The position numbers were made by a program, and so were the translations under genes. DNA of 64,000 nt from Clostridium sp. CAG:678 (GTDB lineage Bacteria > Bacillota > Clostridia > Oscillospirales > Acutalibacteraceae), in assembly GCA_000431535.1 (NCBI GenBank), contig HF991826.1, positions 172,744-236,743 on the forward strand, given 5' to 3'. The notes below the pieces were generated by a model. That model did not search any database. It saw only the letters and a program-made list of their open reading frames with translations, and was not told the DNA's origin. This document shows, piece by piece, positions 27,166 to 36,259 of the stretch (the stretch's first letter is position 1; each line of letters begins with the position of its first letter).

Positions 27166-29440
27166 TTAATAAGGAGTTTCCGGAACGTGTTGTTTGGCTT
27201 CCTCATAAAGAATATGATTGCCATCAAAAAACAAGTCAATATATTCTCCTTTTGCCATTTGCATTCCGTTCCTGTTGTAAACAACTCTGAGTTTTTTATT
27301 TCCGCATTCTATACCGTCTGCTTCTATTTCTTCTGGTGTTTTTGACTGTATAATTGCCAGCGTACTTGCATTTCTAACAATTCTCACCGAGTCGGCTGCT
27401 TTCCCCGTTGCTGTTGTTTGGATTGCCCCTAATCCTGCTATCCCCATATCACCACACACTTGATTTTTGATCATATTAACTACGCCACCTAAATCGCGGT
27501 AAATATCAAAGGCGTCACCCTCATCACCACCTTTAAAATACCTTGTATTTGCAAATTCGAAATTATTGTGTTGTTAACGCTCTTTTTACATCCCAACCAA
27601 GTTTATTAATTCGATCTTTGAGTCTATGGTACGGGATTCCTGTGAGTTGTGACCACTCAGCCATAGTATGAGTTTCTCCATTATATTCTATAAGGTGATT
27701 GTTTCTTGTATTGTTAGCTTGAATTATTTTATCAGACCAACGACAATTGCTTGGCTCGTAATCTCCATTACAATCTATCCTATCGATGGTTAGGGATTCG
27801 TCGTATCCGTTATTTAATGCCCATTCTTTAAATTTAAGGAACTCATTCCAATCATTGCAAACCCTTATCCCTCTTCCACCGTACCATTGGTAGTTTTTAT
27901 TATTAGGGTTATTACATCGCCTATTTGGATGTACTGTTTTTTTCACAGCCGCAACTTTGCGAAGCACCACTTTTTAAATTACAGCCTCTAATGCTCCGCA
28001 TTCCTTTCCATATTTCATAAATGCGTGTTCCTTTATATCCATGGCATATTATTGTTAGATTGCCACAGTCGCATTTACATAACCAATTAACCGCAACATA
28101 TCCTTTAGGCGATACATAGTCGCTTTCCCTTTTAATAACAGTTAATTTTCCGAATCTCCGTCCAGTTAAATCCTTAAATACCCCATCTATCTTCCTCAAT
28201 AATTTCTCGGGTCGCTAACCCGTTTGCCTGTGACTGGCACAGCTCCAGCTTTCACTAGAGAGTAGACTATATCTTCACCAATTATCTCGGTGCATACCAC
28301 TGTCCTTGCTTAAGGCACTTAGTCGTTGAACCTTCCTCTGTTCGAGGCTTGGCTGCTGATTGCCCAATCCTTATCATTTTCAAACATTCACACTTGTCTC
28401 TGTTCGAGACTATGTTGTAGTTGATAAGGCTCTAAGGGGTTTCCAGCAATTCAATATGTTTAATGTGAACTATTCCATTAATCCACAATCAAGACATCAA
28501 GTCCCTGTGTGTGATAAACCTTTTTAATTGCAGTATAAATACTTTGCTTGTCAAAAAGCGGGATATAAATATGTGTGAATTTTCTCGTTTTAATCCACTG
28601 AATACTATCGTTTATTTTTTTTGCATCTTCGTCTGTGTAATTTCCACAAGTTAAGTCTCTATACTTTACTCCAGAGAGATGTGCTATCAGTCTCGCTGTA
28701 AACAATCTCGTACTCAATTCACTGTCCAGATACAATACAGCTTTGTCTTTCTTCAGAAGATCTACAGCGCAATTTAATAACATCATAGATTTTCCTTCTT
28801 TGGGTTCCGCCCCAAATAATAACAACTCTCCCTGCTCCAAAGTAACATACTCGTTTAATGTTGGAAATTTAGTTGGTATTCCAGAGTATCCATCTTTCTG
28901 ACGATCTACGAGTTCCTGCCAACATTCATCAACAACATCCCGATACGGTGGGATTTCCTCGGTTGTCGAAAACTCTGTCATAACATTATCAATTATAGAA
29001 TAGATTTTCTGCTCAATGTCCTGCTCTGACCTGTCACAACAAAGTGACTGGCACTCTTTTAATTTTTCATACGTGTCTCTTCTGAAGGCAGAATCCATAA
29101 CATTTTTTACGAGTAGTTTATATTCCTCGACAGTGGATCTGGCTATAATATCACTGACATCCATAAGTTCTTGTAACTTCTCGATTGAAAGTTCATCTGC
29201 ATACTTTCTAGTTGCTTCGGACGAGTTCAAATCCTCAATGATGTTATACGGGTCTATAGTTGTTATTCCTTTTTGCGCCAGATCGCATATCGCTGTATAT
29301 ACGCAGCGATTCTCTTTGTTTACGAAATGATTCGGAAGTAGATTTTCTGAATAGAACGAGAACTCGGGATTATGTATTAGGGTGGCAATGATTCCAGACT
29401 CACTATCAATACTGTTTATATCGTCAGGTCGCATATACAT
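27166..29440 (-). CDS. dnaB: DnaB-type replicative helicase, split by a group I intron
   Basis: Exon 1 is 28481-29440 and exon 2 is 27166-27540 on the minus strand; spliced they give about 444 residues, normal for DnaB. Exon 1 has the N-terminal domain and Walker A (FGAEPKEGKSMM) and ends in the Walker B strand LDVLIVD. Exon 2 continues YFKGGDEGDAFDIYRDLGG, VVNMIKNQVCG and GLGAIQTTATG, the expected downstream part. The junction after ...GTGGAT restores D-Y-F. Without splicing the helicase stops immediately after Walker B. It probably loads with the nearby primase for element replication. Confidence 0.88.
27541..28480 (-). ncRNA. Group I intron in dnaB
   Basis: Conserved core elements on the minus strand: AATCAGCAGCCAAGCC (P4-P6 side), GGTTCAACGACTA (P7 5' strand) and AAGATATAGTC (P7 3' strand), in the right order and pairing GACTA with TAGTC. 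The 5' exon ends in T and the intron ends in G, the group I rule. The core spans about 28262-28440, and a decayed HNH gene fills the 3' part. It interrupts dnaB at the Walker B codon, a conserved target typical of phage introns. Confidence 0.88.
27563..28199 (-). pseudogene. Scrambled HNH homing endonuclease inside the intron
   Basis: Two overlapping frames (27921-28199 and 27563-27970) together contain the parts of a phage HNH endonuclease: LTGRRFGKLTVIKR, LCKCDCGN, SGASQSCGC, then WYGGRGIRVC, LTIDRIDCNGDYEPSNCRW. But the segment HGYKGTRIYEIWKGMR, which should follow SGASQSCGC, lies before it, and the frame then breaks. This order suggests a duplication followed by deletions. The intron is therefore probably no longer mobile by its own enzyme. 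Confidence 0.7.
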
Positions 29441-29443
29441 CGC

Positions 29444-30190
29444 CTACCTTTCCTGCCAATAACAGCACTCTTCGTTTACATCACAGATGTATTTACATTT
29501 AAAATAATCTACACTTGGAGCAAAGTAGTCTGTGTTTTTGATTCTTTCTATCGTGTCAATTGCCCATTTTTTTGCATCCTCACATTTTTGTGCATCAAAC
29601 GGCTCTTTTATAAAGTTCTGATTCCTATAGCAGTTAAAGCATAGTTGGTGCGGATACTCACCATATTTTAGGTTTACTCCTTCAGAATAGATATATAGTT
29701 GTTTATACATATCATCTATTGTTTTATCGTTTACGGTTGGAGTCTTTCTGTTACTTTTCGGCTTAAGTTTGCGAGATTTATGATCTACAATCACAAAACC
29801 ATCAGCATCTCTTCCAAGATAGTCAATAAAGCCTACGAATTTATACTTGTCTATCTTAAATCTGATTTCGTCCTCAATTTCCTTGGTGTTAAAATCTGGA
29901 AACCCATCGAATCTTTCCAGAAAGTTTAGTGTATCATTAAAATAATTTTTAACTATCGATATATCCGGTCTTTCACCAGCAACCTCTTGATAATAGCGAG
30001 TTAGAAATCCTATCTTTGATTCCTCCTTAGAGGTCTTCCCGGAAAGAAAATCCGCAAGAATTTTATGTACCAAGCTTCCGAAAGAAGCATAAAACTGTTT
30101 CGGTGAATCAGAGTATAATTTGATATATTTTAAAAACCATTGATATTGGCAGTTTTCAAAACACTTAATGCGACTATAACTCCAAGTCAT
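29444..30190 (-). CDS. PD-(D/E)XK nuclease, RecB/Cas4-like
   Basis: 248 residues. WSYSRIKCFENCQYQWFLKY is the typical entry of the family, FGSLVHKILADFL the QhxxY-region helix, and FVGFIDYLGRD plus FVIVDHKSRK the catalytic D...E/D-x-K site. Cysteines in the C-terminal CKYICDVNEECC with one N-terminal Cys could hold an iron-sulfur cluster as in Cas4. Next to SSB and ERF, it probably makes single-stranded ends for recombination. Confidence 0.85.
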   Translation of the reverse strand: MTWSYSRIKCFENCQYQWFLKYIKLYSDSPKQFYASFGSLVHKILADFLSGKTSKEESKIGFLTRYYQEVAGERPDISIVKNYFNDTLNFLERFDGFPDFNTKEIEDEIRFKIDKYKFVGFIDYLGRDADGFVIVDHKSRKLKPKSNRKTPTVNDKTIDDMYKQLYIYSEGVNLKYGEYPHQLCFNCYRNQNFIKEPFDAQKCEDAKKWAIDTIERIKNTDYFAPSVDYFKCKYICDVNEECCYWQER

Positions 30191-30270
30191 TTCATTTATA
30201 TAATCTTTATATATTGGATTTTTGCTAATAACATCACCAGCCTATATTATGTTCAAATTAGATCAGTAAC

Positions 30271-30636
30271 CTAGAATGGTAAATCAGGTTCACCGTTATC
30301 TACATCTTCGACAACATCAGCATCTTTTGTAGTCTTTTCTGAGTTATTCAAATTTTCAAACGAAAACAATTTGAAATTGTAATAGGTCTTCTTTTTCTCA
30401 GCATCGTAATAAGTAGAAACATCGGTATCCCCTAATTTTATTCTGTCCTTTTCTTTTAATAATGCTGCTTTCTTAGCCGCAGCAGTACCAATACAAGCTA
30501 TAAATCCAGAAAAATCCTGTTCGTATTCACCAGTGTTCTTATTTTTCCGCGATATAGATATTCTGATTTTTGTATTTACATCTGAAATTGGTTCAGAAGA
30601 CCAAACAGTTGCATATGCACCATTCCTAAAACCCAT
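30271..30636 (-). CDS. ssb: Single-stranded DNA-binding protein, phage type
   Basis: 121 residues with a beta-rich OB-like body and the diagnostic acidic tail VDNGEPDLPF, the SSB C-terminal tip that recruits partner proteins. It shares a stop/start base with the ERF gene upstream. The body is divergent from host SSB, so the tail and context carry the call. Confidence 0.78.
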   Translation of the reverse strand: MGFRNGAYATVWSSEPISDVNTKIRISISRKNKNTGEYEQDFSGFIACIGTAAAKKAALLKEKDRIKLGDTDVSTYYDAEKKKTYYNFKLFSFENLNNSEKTTKDADVVEDVDNGEPDLPF

Positions 30637-31355
30637 TATTTAGACTCCTTTTCACTTTTGAGATATTTCTCGCTAAATCCGTTAAGCAATGCGCCTGCAA
30701 TAGTAGGATCTTTAATAGATAAATAATTTGACTTTGGCGCGTACTTAGCAATAAATTTTTTCACATCGTCCTTTTTATCAGGATTATCAATCAGGTATTG
30801 TTTTACAACTTTATCTAACTCACCTACTATCGACTCGGCTACTTCTAAGTCCTCCGATTGTTCAGCTTCTTTCTGCTTCTTTCTATAAGCGTCCACATCT
30901 CCGTCTACTTGTGCAGACTGGAAATAGTTCGTTAGAAAATACCTCGTGCAATATGTAAGTCCCGACCCAAAGGCTTGTGATGGATCACTTTGTGATCCAG
31001 TAATCGTCCACGGTACTTCGATAATGTCGTCTGTATTATCATCGTTCACCCATTTAAAAATAGCGTCAGCTTGAAACAGCATCTCCGTCTCGGTTTTGTC
31101 ATAAGGCTTACCCTGCTTATCCATTTTAGTATTTACAATAGTGCATTGCGTAATGATAGATGTCCCCGGTACAATACTGGGGATTAAGGAAACATGATAC
31201 TTTTCCATACCAGCAGTTATCTTTGCCGATATCTGAACTATATCAGCATATGTATAGTTGTAGCCTTTCTTATCCTTAGTTACAACACCCGCTATTTTTC
31301 TTATTTTGGATAATTTTTGAACTAAGTTTAAATCTTTAATCTCAGTATTATTCAT
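30636..31355 (-). CDS. erf: ERF-family single-strand annealing protein
   Basis: Anneals complementary single strands in phage recombination. The 239-residue protein has YNYTYADIVQISAKI and the conserved GSGLTYCTRYFLTNYF near residue 130-150, typical of ERF. The C-terminal third is charged. It forms a recombination module with SSB and the PD-(D/E)XK nuclease. Confidence 0.85.
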   Translation of the reverse strand: MNNTEIKDLNLVQKLSKIRKIAGVVTKDKKGYNYTYADIVQISAKITAGMEKYHVSLIPSIVPGTSIITQCTIVNTKMDKQGKPYDKTETEMLFQADAIFKWVNDDNTDDIIEVPWTITGSQSDPSQAFGSGLTYCTRYFLTNYFQSAQVDGDVDAYRKKQKEAEQSEDLEVAESIVGELDKVVKQYLIDNPDKKDDVKKFIAKYAPKSNYLSIKDPTIAGALLNGFSEKYLKSEKESK

Positions 31356-31502
31356 AGATTCATCCTTTCAATCTTTAATTAATGTTCACATTAATAGTGA
31401 ATTCATGCTCACCACCTTTTTCTTAGCGAGATCTAATCACATTCCATATCTAATCACCACCTAATCAACATTAAATTATATGTAAAACGGCTATAGCCGT
31501 AT

Positions 31503-31577
31503 TGGCAGAGATGGTTGGATTTGAACCAACGCATGAGGGAGTCAAAGTCCCTTGCCTTACCACTTGGCTACATCTCT
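31503..31577 (-). tRNA. tRNA-Gln (TTG)
   Basis: Complete 75-nt cloverleaf with encoded CCA: acceptor AGAGATG/CATCTCT, anticodon stem AGGGA/TCCCT with loop CTTTGAC (anticodon TTG), T-arm GTTGG-TTCAAAT-CCAAC. A second, nearly identical copy is at 55067-55141. Phage-borne tRNA. Confidence 0.93.
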
Positions 31578-31648
31578 ATATATGCAAATTTTTTATTTAG
31601 CGTGATATATGTATTGAAATGCCCGCTCTACGCAGGCAAATCATAATC

Positions 31649-32608
31649 TCAAAGATTAAACGCTAATTTCCAGCGCAAATAATCAATCATATAGTCTTTT
31701 GCTACTTGTCGAATTTTAGCTTCAATTTTATTTCTTCCTTTGTCGAGCTTATATTCCTTACCTTTAGTAAATTCTAAGGCCTCATCTACAAAGTCTACTT
31801 CATAACCAGCCATTTCTAATTGGTATTTTTTATAGAACATTCCAGATAACAGGGCATGTTTATAACTCAATCTTTTTGTCAATAGTCCTTTGTCGATTCT
31901 CGATTTAGCTCTTCTAGATAACTCTACACTCATAGTCGAAATACTTGGTGTATTTCTGATACCGCGTATCAGAGTATCCCCGTTAGCTCTATCCATATAG
32001 ACCGTTGTTGAGCTTGCATAATTCGGATGTTTATACACAAATTGTGAAAGAGTGGCACAATTTTTAAAGGCTGGTATAGATTCAAAATATAGAGGGATAT
32101 TAAGACCATTATAATGAATTACCATATTCTCAAAATCGACATCAGAGCACTTAATTCTTAGGCTGTCCTCTTCTGAGACTCCCGAAAATGCCAACCAATA
32201 ATAACATCTATATATATTATCAGTTGTTTTTTCAGTCTCTGGTTCGCAAATGATATTTAGATAATCTTGTAGCATTAACGGGTTGGCAACCATATATTTT
32301 TTAACTTTGTCTGTTCCTATTGTTTTGATTTGCAACATACCATCGCTAACATTTGGATATTTGGTCTGTATACACCATTTAACATAGTCTCTAAGCAATA
32401 AAACTATACCATGAGAACTTCTAGACCTAACACAAACTATCTTGTCAATCATTTCCTGTAGTGTATCTTTGCCTTGTGTGCATAAGTCTGACTGCCACTG
32501 TTCTTCAAACGGCTCACACTTATTAAATATTCTCTCACAATGTTTTTGCGTAGCGATATTATTAGTATAATGCTGAATAAATTTTATCTTATTTCCACTG
32601 TTAAACAT
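31649..32608 (-). CDS. Tyrosine-recombinase-fold protein, MrpR-like phage repressor
   Basis: 319 residues. The protein has the helical architecture of a tyrosine recombinase (core-binding domain, then YRCYYWLAFSGVSEEDSLRIKCSDVD), but the catalytic His-x-x-Arg and Tyr are not evident. This matches MrpR/YopR, the SPbeta master repressor, which is a recombinase fold turned DNA-binding regulator. The position between the replication block and the immunity region fits. Call by fold and context; moderate certainty. Confidence 0.65.
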   Translation of the reverse strand: MFNSGNKIKFIQHYTNNIATQKHCERIFNKCEPFEEQWQSDLCTQGKDTLQEMIDKIVCVRSRSSHGIVLLLRDYVKWCIQTKYPNVSDGMLQIKTIGTDKVKKYMVANPLMLQDYLNIICEPETEKTTDNIYRCYYWLAFSGVSEEDSLRIKCSDVDFENMVIHYNGLNIPLYFESIPAFKNCATLSQFVYKHPNYASSTTVYMDRANGDTLIRGIRNTPSISTMSVELSRRAKSRIDKGLLTKRLSYKHALLSGMFYKKYQLEMAGYEVDFVDEALEFTKGKEYKLDKGRNKIEAKIRQVAKDYMIDYLRWKLAFNL

Positions 32609-32624
32609 ATGACTTCTTATCCTC

Positions 32625-33071
32625 TCAAAAGCTTACACTATTTAGCACAAGAGACTTTTCCCAAGTTGTAATCAATTCTTCTGGATTGATAAAAGATATT
32701 GATGATGTAGCTAAAAGGTTTGCGATCGTAACTTGAGACATATATTGATCTGGTAATGTTGTAATATAACTACCAATTCTATCTTTCGAAATGCACTCCG
32801 GATTTTCACACAAAACCATACTATCTTTTTTTAACTTTGTGTCATCATTAGCTGGTATAAACACATGCGTAGGTTGAGATCGTTTTTTTAATGAACTTGT
32901 AAGTGGCAGAGCAATAATGTTAGGGCTATATTGGTTTCCCGTATTATTTTGAAATACAAGTCCCGGTCGCCAGCCCTGCTGTTCATGCGCTCTTCCGTTG
33001 AATTTCATTAAATAAATTTCTCCTATTCGGAAACACCTCGCTTTATTCTGCGAGTTAAGCACACTATACAT
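32625..33071 (-). CDS. MazF/PemK-like protein
   Basis: 148 residues. GEIYLMKFNGRAHEQQGWRP with GLVFQNNTGN, then IALPLTSSLKKRSQPTHVFI is the conserved start of MazF/PemK endoribonucleases. No antitoxin-like gene is immediately adjacent upstream; the 103-residue gene at 33161 is a possible partner only by position. It is driven by a consensus promoter at 33106-33134. Confidence 0.78.
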   Translation of the reverse strand: MYSVLNSQNKARCFRIGEIYLMKFNGRAHEQQGWRPGLVFQNNTGNQYSPNIIALPLTSSLKKRSQPTHVFIPANDDTKLKKDSMVLCENPECISKDRIGSYITTLPDQYMSQVTIANLLATSSISFINPEELITTWEKSLVLNSVSF

Positions 33072-33105
33072 CCTTTCTTTCGTATTATTTTTAGACTGCG
33101 GTATA

Positions 33106-33134
33106 AGTATAGCATACTTTTTTTAGTTTGTCAA
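33106..33134 (-). promoter_or_regulatory. Consensus sigma-A promoter for the MazF-like gene
   Basis: On the minus strand TTGACA, a 17-base spacer, then TATACT, 35 bases before the start codon. A perfect -35 and near-perfect -10. Confidence 0.85.
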
Positions 33135-33160
33135 GCTAATAATATTATTTGCTATATTTG

Positions 33161-33472
33161 TTATTTTGCCACAAAAGTACAAAGTGGTAAATTCCAAATA
33201 GGAAGGGATTGTTTGCGATATTTTATTGTGAAACTTGTTGTCCCCATATGTTCGTCCACACTAATCCTTTCTACATTATTAAATTGAATCCAAGAGCCAT
33301 CTCCTCTTTTTAAATTTATGATATTTTGGTTTTCAATACCAGAAATATTATTAAACTCAATAACAAAAGACGGTCGGATTAAGGATTCTTGGTTTTCAGA
33401 TGACAATATATATTTTGTGAATCCTTGATGAGTGCAGAAATCAACAAATTCTTTAATGGATAGATTTTTCAT
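33161..33472 (-). CDS. Unrecognised phage protein, 103 residues
   Basis: Mixed alpha/beta protein opening MKNLSIKEFVDFC. No family recognised. It lies between the MazF-like gene and the divergent control region. Confidence 0.5.
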   Translation of the reverse strand: MKNLSIKEFVDFCTHQGFTKYILSSENQESLIRPSFVIEFNNISGIENQNIINLKRGDGSWIQFNNVERISVDEHMGTTSFTIKYRKQSLPIWNLPLCTFVAK

Positions 33473-33493
33473 TTGCAGTAATCTCCTTGATTT

Positions 33494-33772
33494 TTAATTT
33501 AAATTATGATATACTGCATGTGTGGGCAGTATTATAAGGTCTGCGTCTAATGACTTATCTACTATATCAATAACATAATTACCTTCATTATCTATACTAA
33601 CTTCTAAGTTAGTATCTGTTATGTTATCTATAGCATTAAGTCTATGTATCTCACTTATAAAATCATTCTTTGTTTTAATAATATATGGGTCTGCTGTTGC
33701 TTTTTGATTCCATATTTTAAAACTAAGAACATAAGACCTTTTGTATTCCCACATGCAGTATTGCGACCCCAT
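33494..33772 (-). CDS. Unrecognised protein with a partial second copy at 57.3 kb
   Basis: About 86-92 residues; the start at 33772 or the ATG at 33754 is undecided. The C-terminal half (DFISEIHRLNAIDNITDTN, then LEVSIDNEGNYVIDI) is repeated in a fragment at 57317-57458, so the family exists twice in the element. First gene on the left of the divergent control region. Confidence 0.5.
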   Translation of the reverse strand: MGSQYCMWEYKRSYVLSFKIWNQKATADPYIIKTKNDFISEIHRLNAIDNITDTNLEVSIDNEGNYVIDIVDKSLDADLIILPTHAVYHNLN

Positions 33773-33783
33773 TGCAGTATTGC
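33754..33783. repeat. Direct repeat TGCAGTATTGC, two copies 19 bases apart
   Basis: TGCAGTATTGC occurs at 33754-33764 and 33773-33783, over the start region of the leftward gene. Nearly two helical turns apart, so it could be an operator bound by the divergent repressor. Confidence 0.5.
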
Positions 33784-33794
33784 TTAAATTATCT

Positions 33795-33822
33795 GGAGTT
33801 GTTTGTGTGAACGGGCAACTCC
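33795..33822. promoter_or_regulatory. Inverted repeat in the divergent control region
   Basis: GGAGTTG and CAACTCC form a perfect 7-base dyad around 14 bases, between the leftward gene and the LexA-like repressor promoter. A possible repressor site or small hairpin. Confidence 0.4.
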
Positions 33823-33836
33823 AACTTTTAAATCAC

Positions 33837-33865
33837 TTGACATATACTTTTGTTTATGTTATTCT
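33837..33865 (+). promoter_or_regulatory. Promoter of the LexA-like repressor
   Basis: TTGACA, a 17-base spacer, TATTCT on the plus strand, about 80 bases before the repressor start codon. Confidence 0.7.
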
Positions 33866-33945
33866 ATACACTGTAATCATTGTTACTATATCATAACACT
33901 TTATCAGCAATATGTCAATACGTCATTTGCAATGGGGGAATAATT

Positions 33946-34731
33946 TTGGACATTGGAAAAAAAATTAAATTATTGAGGATTTCGAATGGGTTGACACAAG
34001 AGGAATTAAGTGAAAAAGTAGATGTGTCAACTACCAGTGTGAGACACTGGGAGTACGGTATTAAACTTCCGTCAGCGAACGCACTTGGTGCTTTATCAAA
34101 AGTGTTTAATACATCGGTCGATGAATTATTAGGATTAACTTATTCTAATTACCATAACGAGTCGCTTGATATTAGCGATCATGAAGCTTCATTGATCAGG
34201 GATTATCGCAGCCTTGATGAATACGGTAAGGAAGCGGTCGAGAAAATTTGTGCAATTGAGAAAGAAAGAGTTATATCCAATAACCAAAGTGTCAATCCAG
34301 ATCACTCTAATATCCGACAAATACCGAAATTTTTGCTCCCATCTGCTGCTGGATATGCTTTTCCGTTTTCTGACGAATCTGAATTTGATATGATAACAGT
34401 CGATGAGTCAGTTCCTGTGAACGCTGATTTTGCCGTCAAAATACAAGGAAATAGTATGTATCCGTATATATGCGATGGCGATATTGTATATGTTTCCAAA
34501 GACAGCGAGTTATCAAACGGAGATGTTGGAATATTTTCCGTTGATGGAGCAATGTATTGTAAGCAATTATACAAAAAAGAAAACGGTGATGTTATTTTAG
34601 TCTCTGCGAACGAAGATTTAAAAGATAGTAACGTAATACTATCTAACGATTCATCGGCGCAATTTCAGTGCCACGGAAAGGTACTATTAAATCGAAGATT
34701 AAAATTACCTAATTACTTATTCCAAAAATGA
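33946..34731 (+). CDS. LexA/CI-like autocleaving repressor
   Basis: The only clear plus-strand gene of the element. N-terminal HTH_3: IGKKIKLLRISNGLTQEELS and VDVSTTSVRHWEYG. C-terminal S24 peptidase: cleavage site in SAAGYAFPF (Ala-Gly), catalytic Ser in GNSMYPYICDGD, Lys in AMYCKQLY. Cleavage on DNA damage would induce the element. The natural start is TTG at 33946, seven bases after GGGGG; the open frame upstream (from 33880) lacks a site and does not resemble the family. 261 residues. Confidence 0.9.
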   Translation: MDIGKKIKLLRISNGLTQEELSEKVDVSTTSVRHWEYGIKLPSANALGALSKVFNTSVDELLGLTYSNYHNESLDISDHEASLIRDYRSLDEYGKEAVEKICAIEKERVISNNQSVNPDHSNIRQIPKFLLPSAAGYAFPFSDESEFDMITVDESVPVNADFAVKIQGNSMYPYICDGDIVYVSKDSELSNGDVGIFSVDGAMYCKQLYKKENGDVILVSANEDLKDSNVILSNDSSAQFQCHGKVLLNRRLKLPNYLFQK

Positions 34732-34737
34732 CAGTTT

Positions 34738-34779
34738 AAAAAAAAGTATGTAAGTTGCAAAAACTTACATACTTTTTTG
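34738..34779. terminator. Bidirectional terminator between convergent genes
   Basis: AAAAAAGTATGTAAGT and ACTTACATACTTTTTT form a long stem around a short loop, with A and T runs on both sides, between the plus-strand repressor and the leftward gene ending at 34787. Confidence 0.92.
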
Positions 34780-34786
34780 TTTGAAT

Positions 34787-35167
34787 TTAAATTCTTCTTA
34801 CTAATCTGTTATAAGACTCATCCTTAGACGGATCATATCCATAACAATTGTCTGGCAAATGATTGCTAGCACCCGGTTTTTTGGAATATACCCATCCTTC
34901 TTTCTGTGCAATTTTCCACACAGCATACTCTCTTTCGCTAAGAGACGCATTCTCAAATGCGAAATCGTCTCTGCCTAATAATTCAGCAAATCTCTTCCTA
35001 TCATATTCAGTATTTCCCCAAGAAAGATGTTCTAATTCTCTTTGACGATTCATATCTGTATGAACTCGAGAATCTCGTGCTTTCACCGCCGCTTGTGCAG
35101 TTTCAGAACTTATATATCTTGCTCCAAGATAAGCTGCACTAAATAAAAATCCTACTAATCCGAACAT
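34787..35167 (-). CDS. Membrane-anchored phage protein, 126 residues
   Basis: One N-terminal hydrophobic helix (FGLVGFLFSAAYLGARYI) followed by a soluble charged domain. No recognised family. It lies at the end of a leftward run of small genes and is followed by the shared terminator. Confidence 0.55.
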   Translation of the reverse strand: MFGLVGFLFSAAYLGARYISSETAQAAVKARDSRVHTDMNRQRELEHLSWGNTEYDRKRFAELLGRDDFAFENASLSEREYAVWKIAQKEGWVYSKKPGASNHLPDNCYGYDPSKDESYNRLVRRI

Positions 35168-35190
35168 TTACTCACCTTCCGTCATTATAA

Positions 35191-35421
35191 TTAATACAAA
35201 GCATTTTCTATATTTTCTATCGCATTATCAAGATGCGTAGTTGTATCTTCTAAGCACTCTATAGCATACAACATTTTTTCATATTTGTCACCGGTCTGAA
35301 GATTTTCCGGCATATTATCTGCGGAATCGGTTTCTTCATCGGTAATAATTTCAACTATATCGCGAGCAGAATTTATTAAATTTACTGCTCTTCGCAACTG
35401 TTCCCTTCGTTTTACATTCAT
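35191..35421 (-). CDS. Small helical protein
   Basis: 76 residues, predicted to be nearly all helix with heptad-like hydrophobics (NLINSARDIVEIITDEE). No family recognised. Confidence 0.5.
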   Translation of the reverse strand: MNVKRREQLRRAVNLINSARDIVEIITDEETDSADNMPENLQTGDKYEKMLYAIECLEDTTTHLDNAIENIENALY

Positions 35422-35441
35422 AAAACCTCTGCTTATTCCTC

Positions 35442-35777
35442 CTAATTACTTGGCAACACAAAACATATGCGCAGTTTTTCAGATTCCTCTGCGTTAATGG
35501 TCACTTGCTCCGAACATAACATCATTAAATTAAAAGCACTGATAACCTCACTTGTTTGCTGATCTTCTGTAAGTTCAAGCCCGGGACAAATAATGGTTAG
35601 TATAAGCTGGTTAGACTGATTTACTCTCGCCTCAATCTCAACATCATCTTGATACAACGAGGTGAAATATGCTTGATCGACAAAAATATCACATAAAGAA
35701 CAAAAAAATTCAATCACCTTATTAGATTGAATCGTGTCTTCCGAAACTACTTGAGAGACAATATCAAGACTCTCCAT
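35442..35777 (-). CDS. Unrecognised acidic protein, 111 residues
   Basis: Acidic alpha/beta protein overlapping the gene upstream by 14 bases. No motif recognised. Confidence 0.5.
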   Translation of the reverse strand: MESLDIVSQVVSEDTIQSNKVIEFFCSLCDIFVDQAYFTSLYQDDVEIEARVNQSNQLILTIICPGLELTEDQQTSEVISAFNLMMLCSEQVTINAEESEKLRICFVLPSN

Positions 35778-36201
35778 TCACTTCGCCTCCTTGTATTTTC
35801 TTAGCAATATCTCCGAATATAAAGTCTAAGTGTACGACTTCATCTAAATCAGAATAAACATCAAACCCGTCAGTTGATGCGCATATCTTCACAAACTCTC
35901 TAGGTTTATCTATCACTAATTGATTGCCATACACAGAAACAGACCCGACATTGGGTGTAATTTTTGAACCAGTGCTACATTTAATTTCAACTGGTTGATT
36001 TTTAAAAAACTCAGAAATTTTTATCAACGACTCGCCCATATTTCTAACCCCGGCAGGGTTGATAATATAAGTTCCACCCGCGCGTTTCGCAAGTTCAAAA
36101 GCCATTTCTCTTGCAGACTCAATATCCAAGATACTGTCAAGTTCTTCATCGGTTAGCATATCAAAATCAATTTTATCAAGCCAGTATTGTAAATCATCCA
36201 T
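35764..36201 (-). CDS. Unrecognised phage protein, 145 residues
   Basis: Acidic N-terminal helices (DMLTDEELDSILDIESA), then a beta-rich part. Overlaps the next gene. No family recognised. Confidence 0.5.
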   Translation of the reverse strand: MDDLQYWLDKIDFDMLTDEELDSILDIESAREMAFELAKRAGGTYIINPAGVRNMGESLIKISEFFKNQPVEIKCSTGSKITPNVGSVSVYGNQLVIDKPREFVKICASTDGFDVYSDLDEVVHLDFIFGDIAKKIQGGEVNGES

Positions 36202-36259
36202 TTTACCCCTCCTAATTATTCTTACGTCTTGAACACATTGTTCTACATTATTATGATAA

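Noticed and set aside
27166-29440. Intein in dnaB
   Set aside because: The interrupting frames lack Hint motifs and the reading frame stops at once after exon 1; group I intron core pairing explains the gap.
31480-31502. Palindrome ACGGCTATAGCCGT as a terminator or operator
   Set aside because: Perfect but short, without a T-run, and next to a tRNA; no evidence to assign a role.
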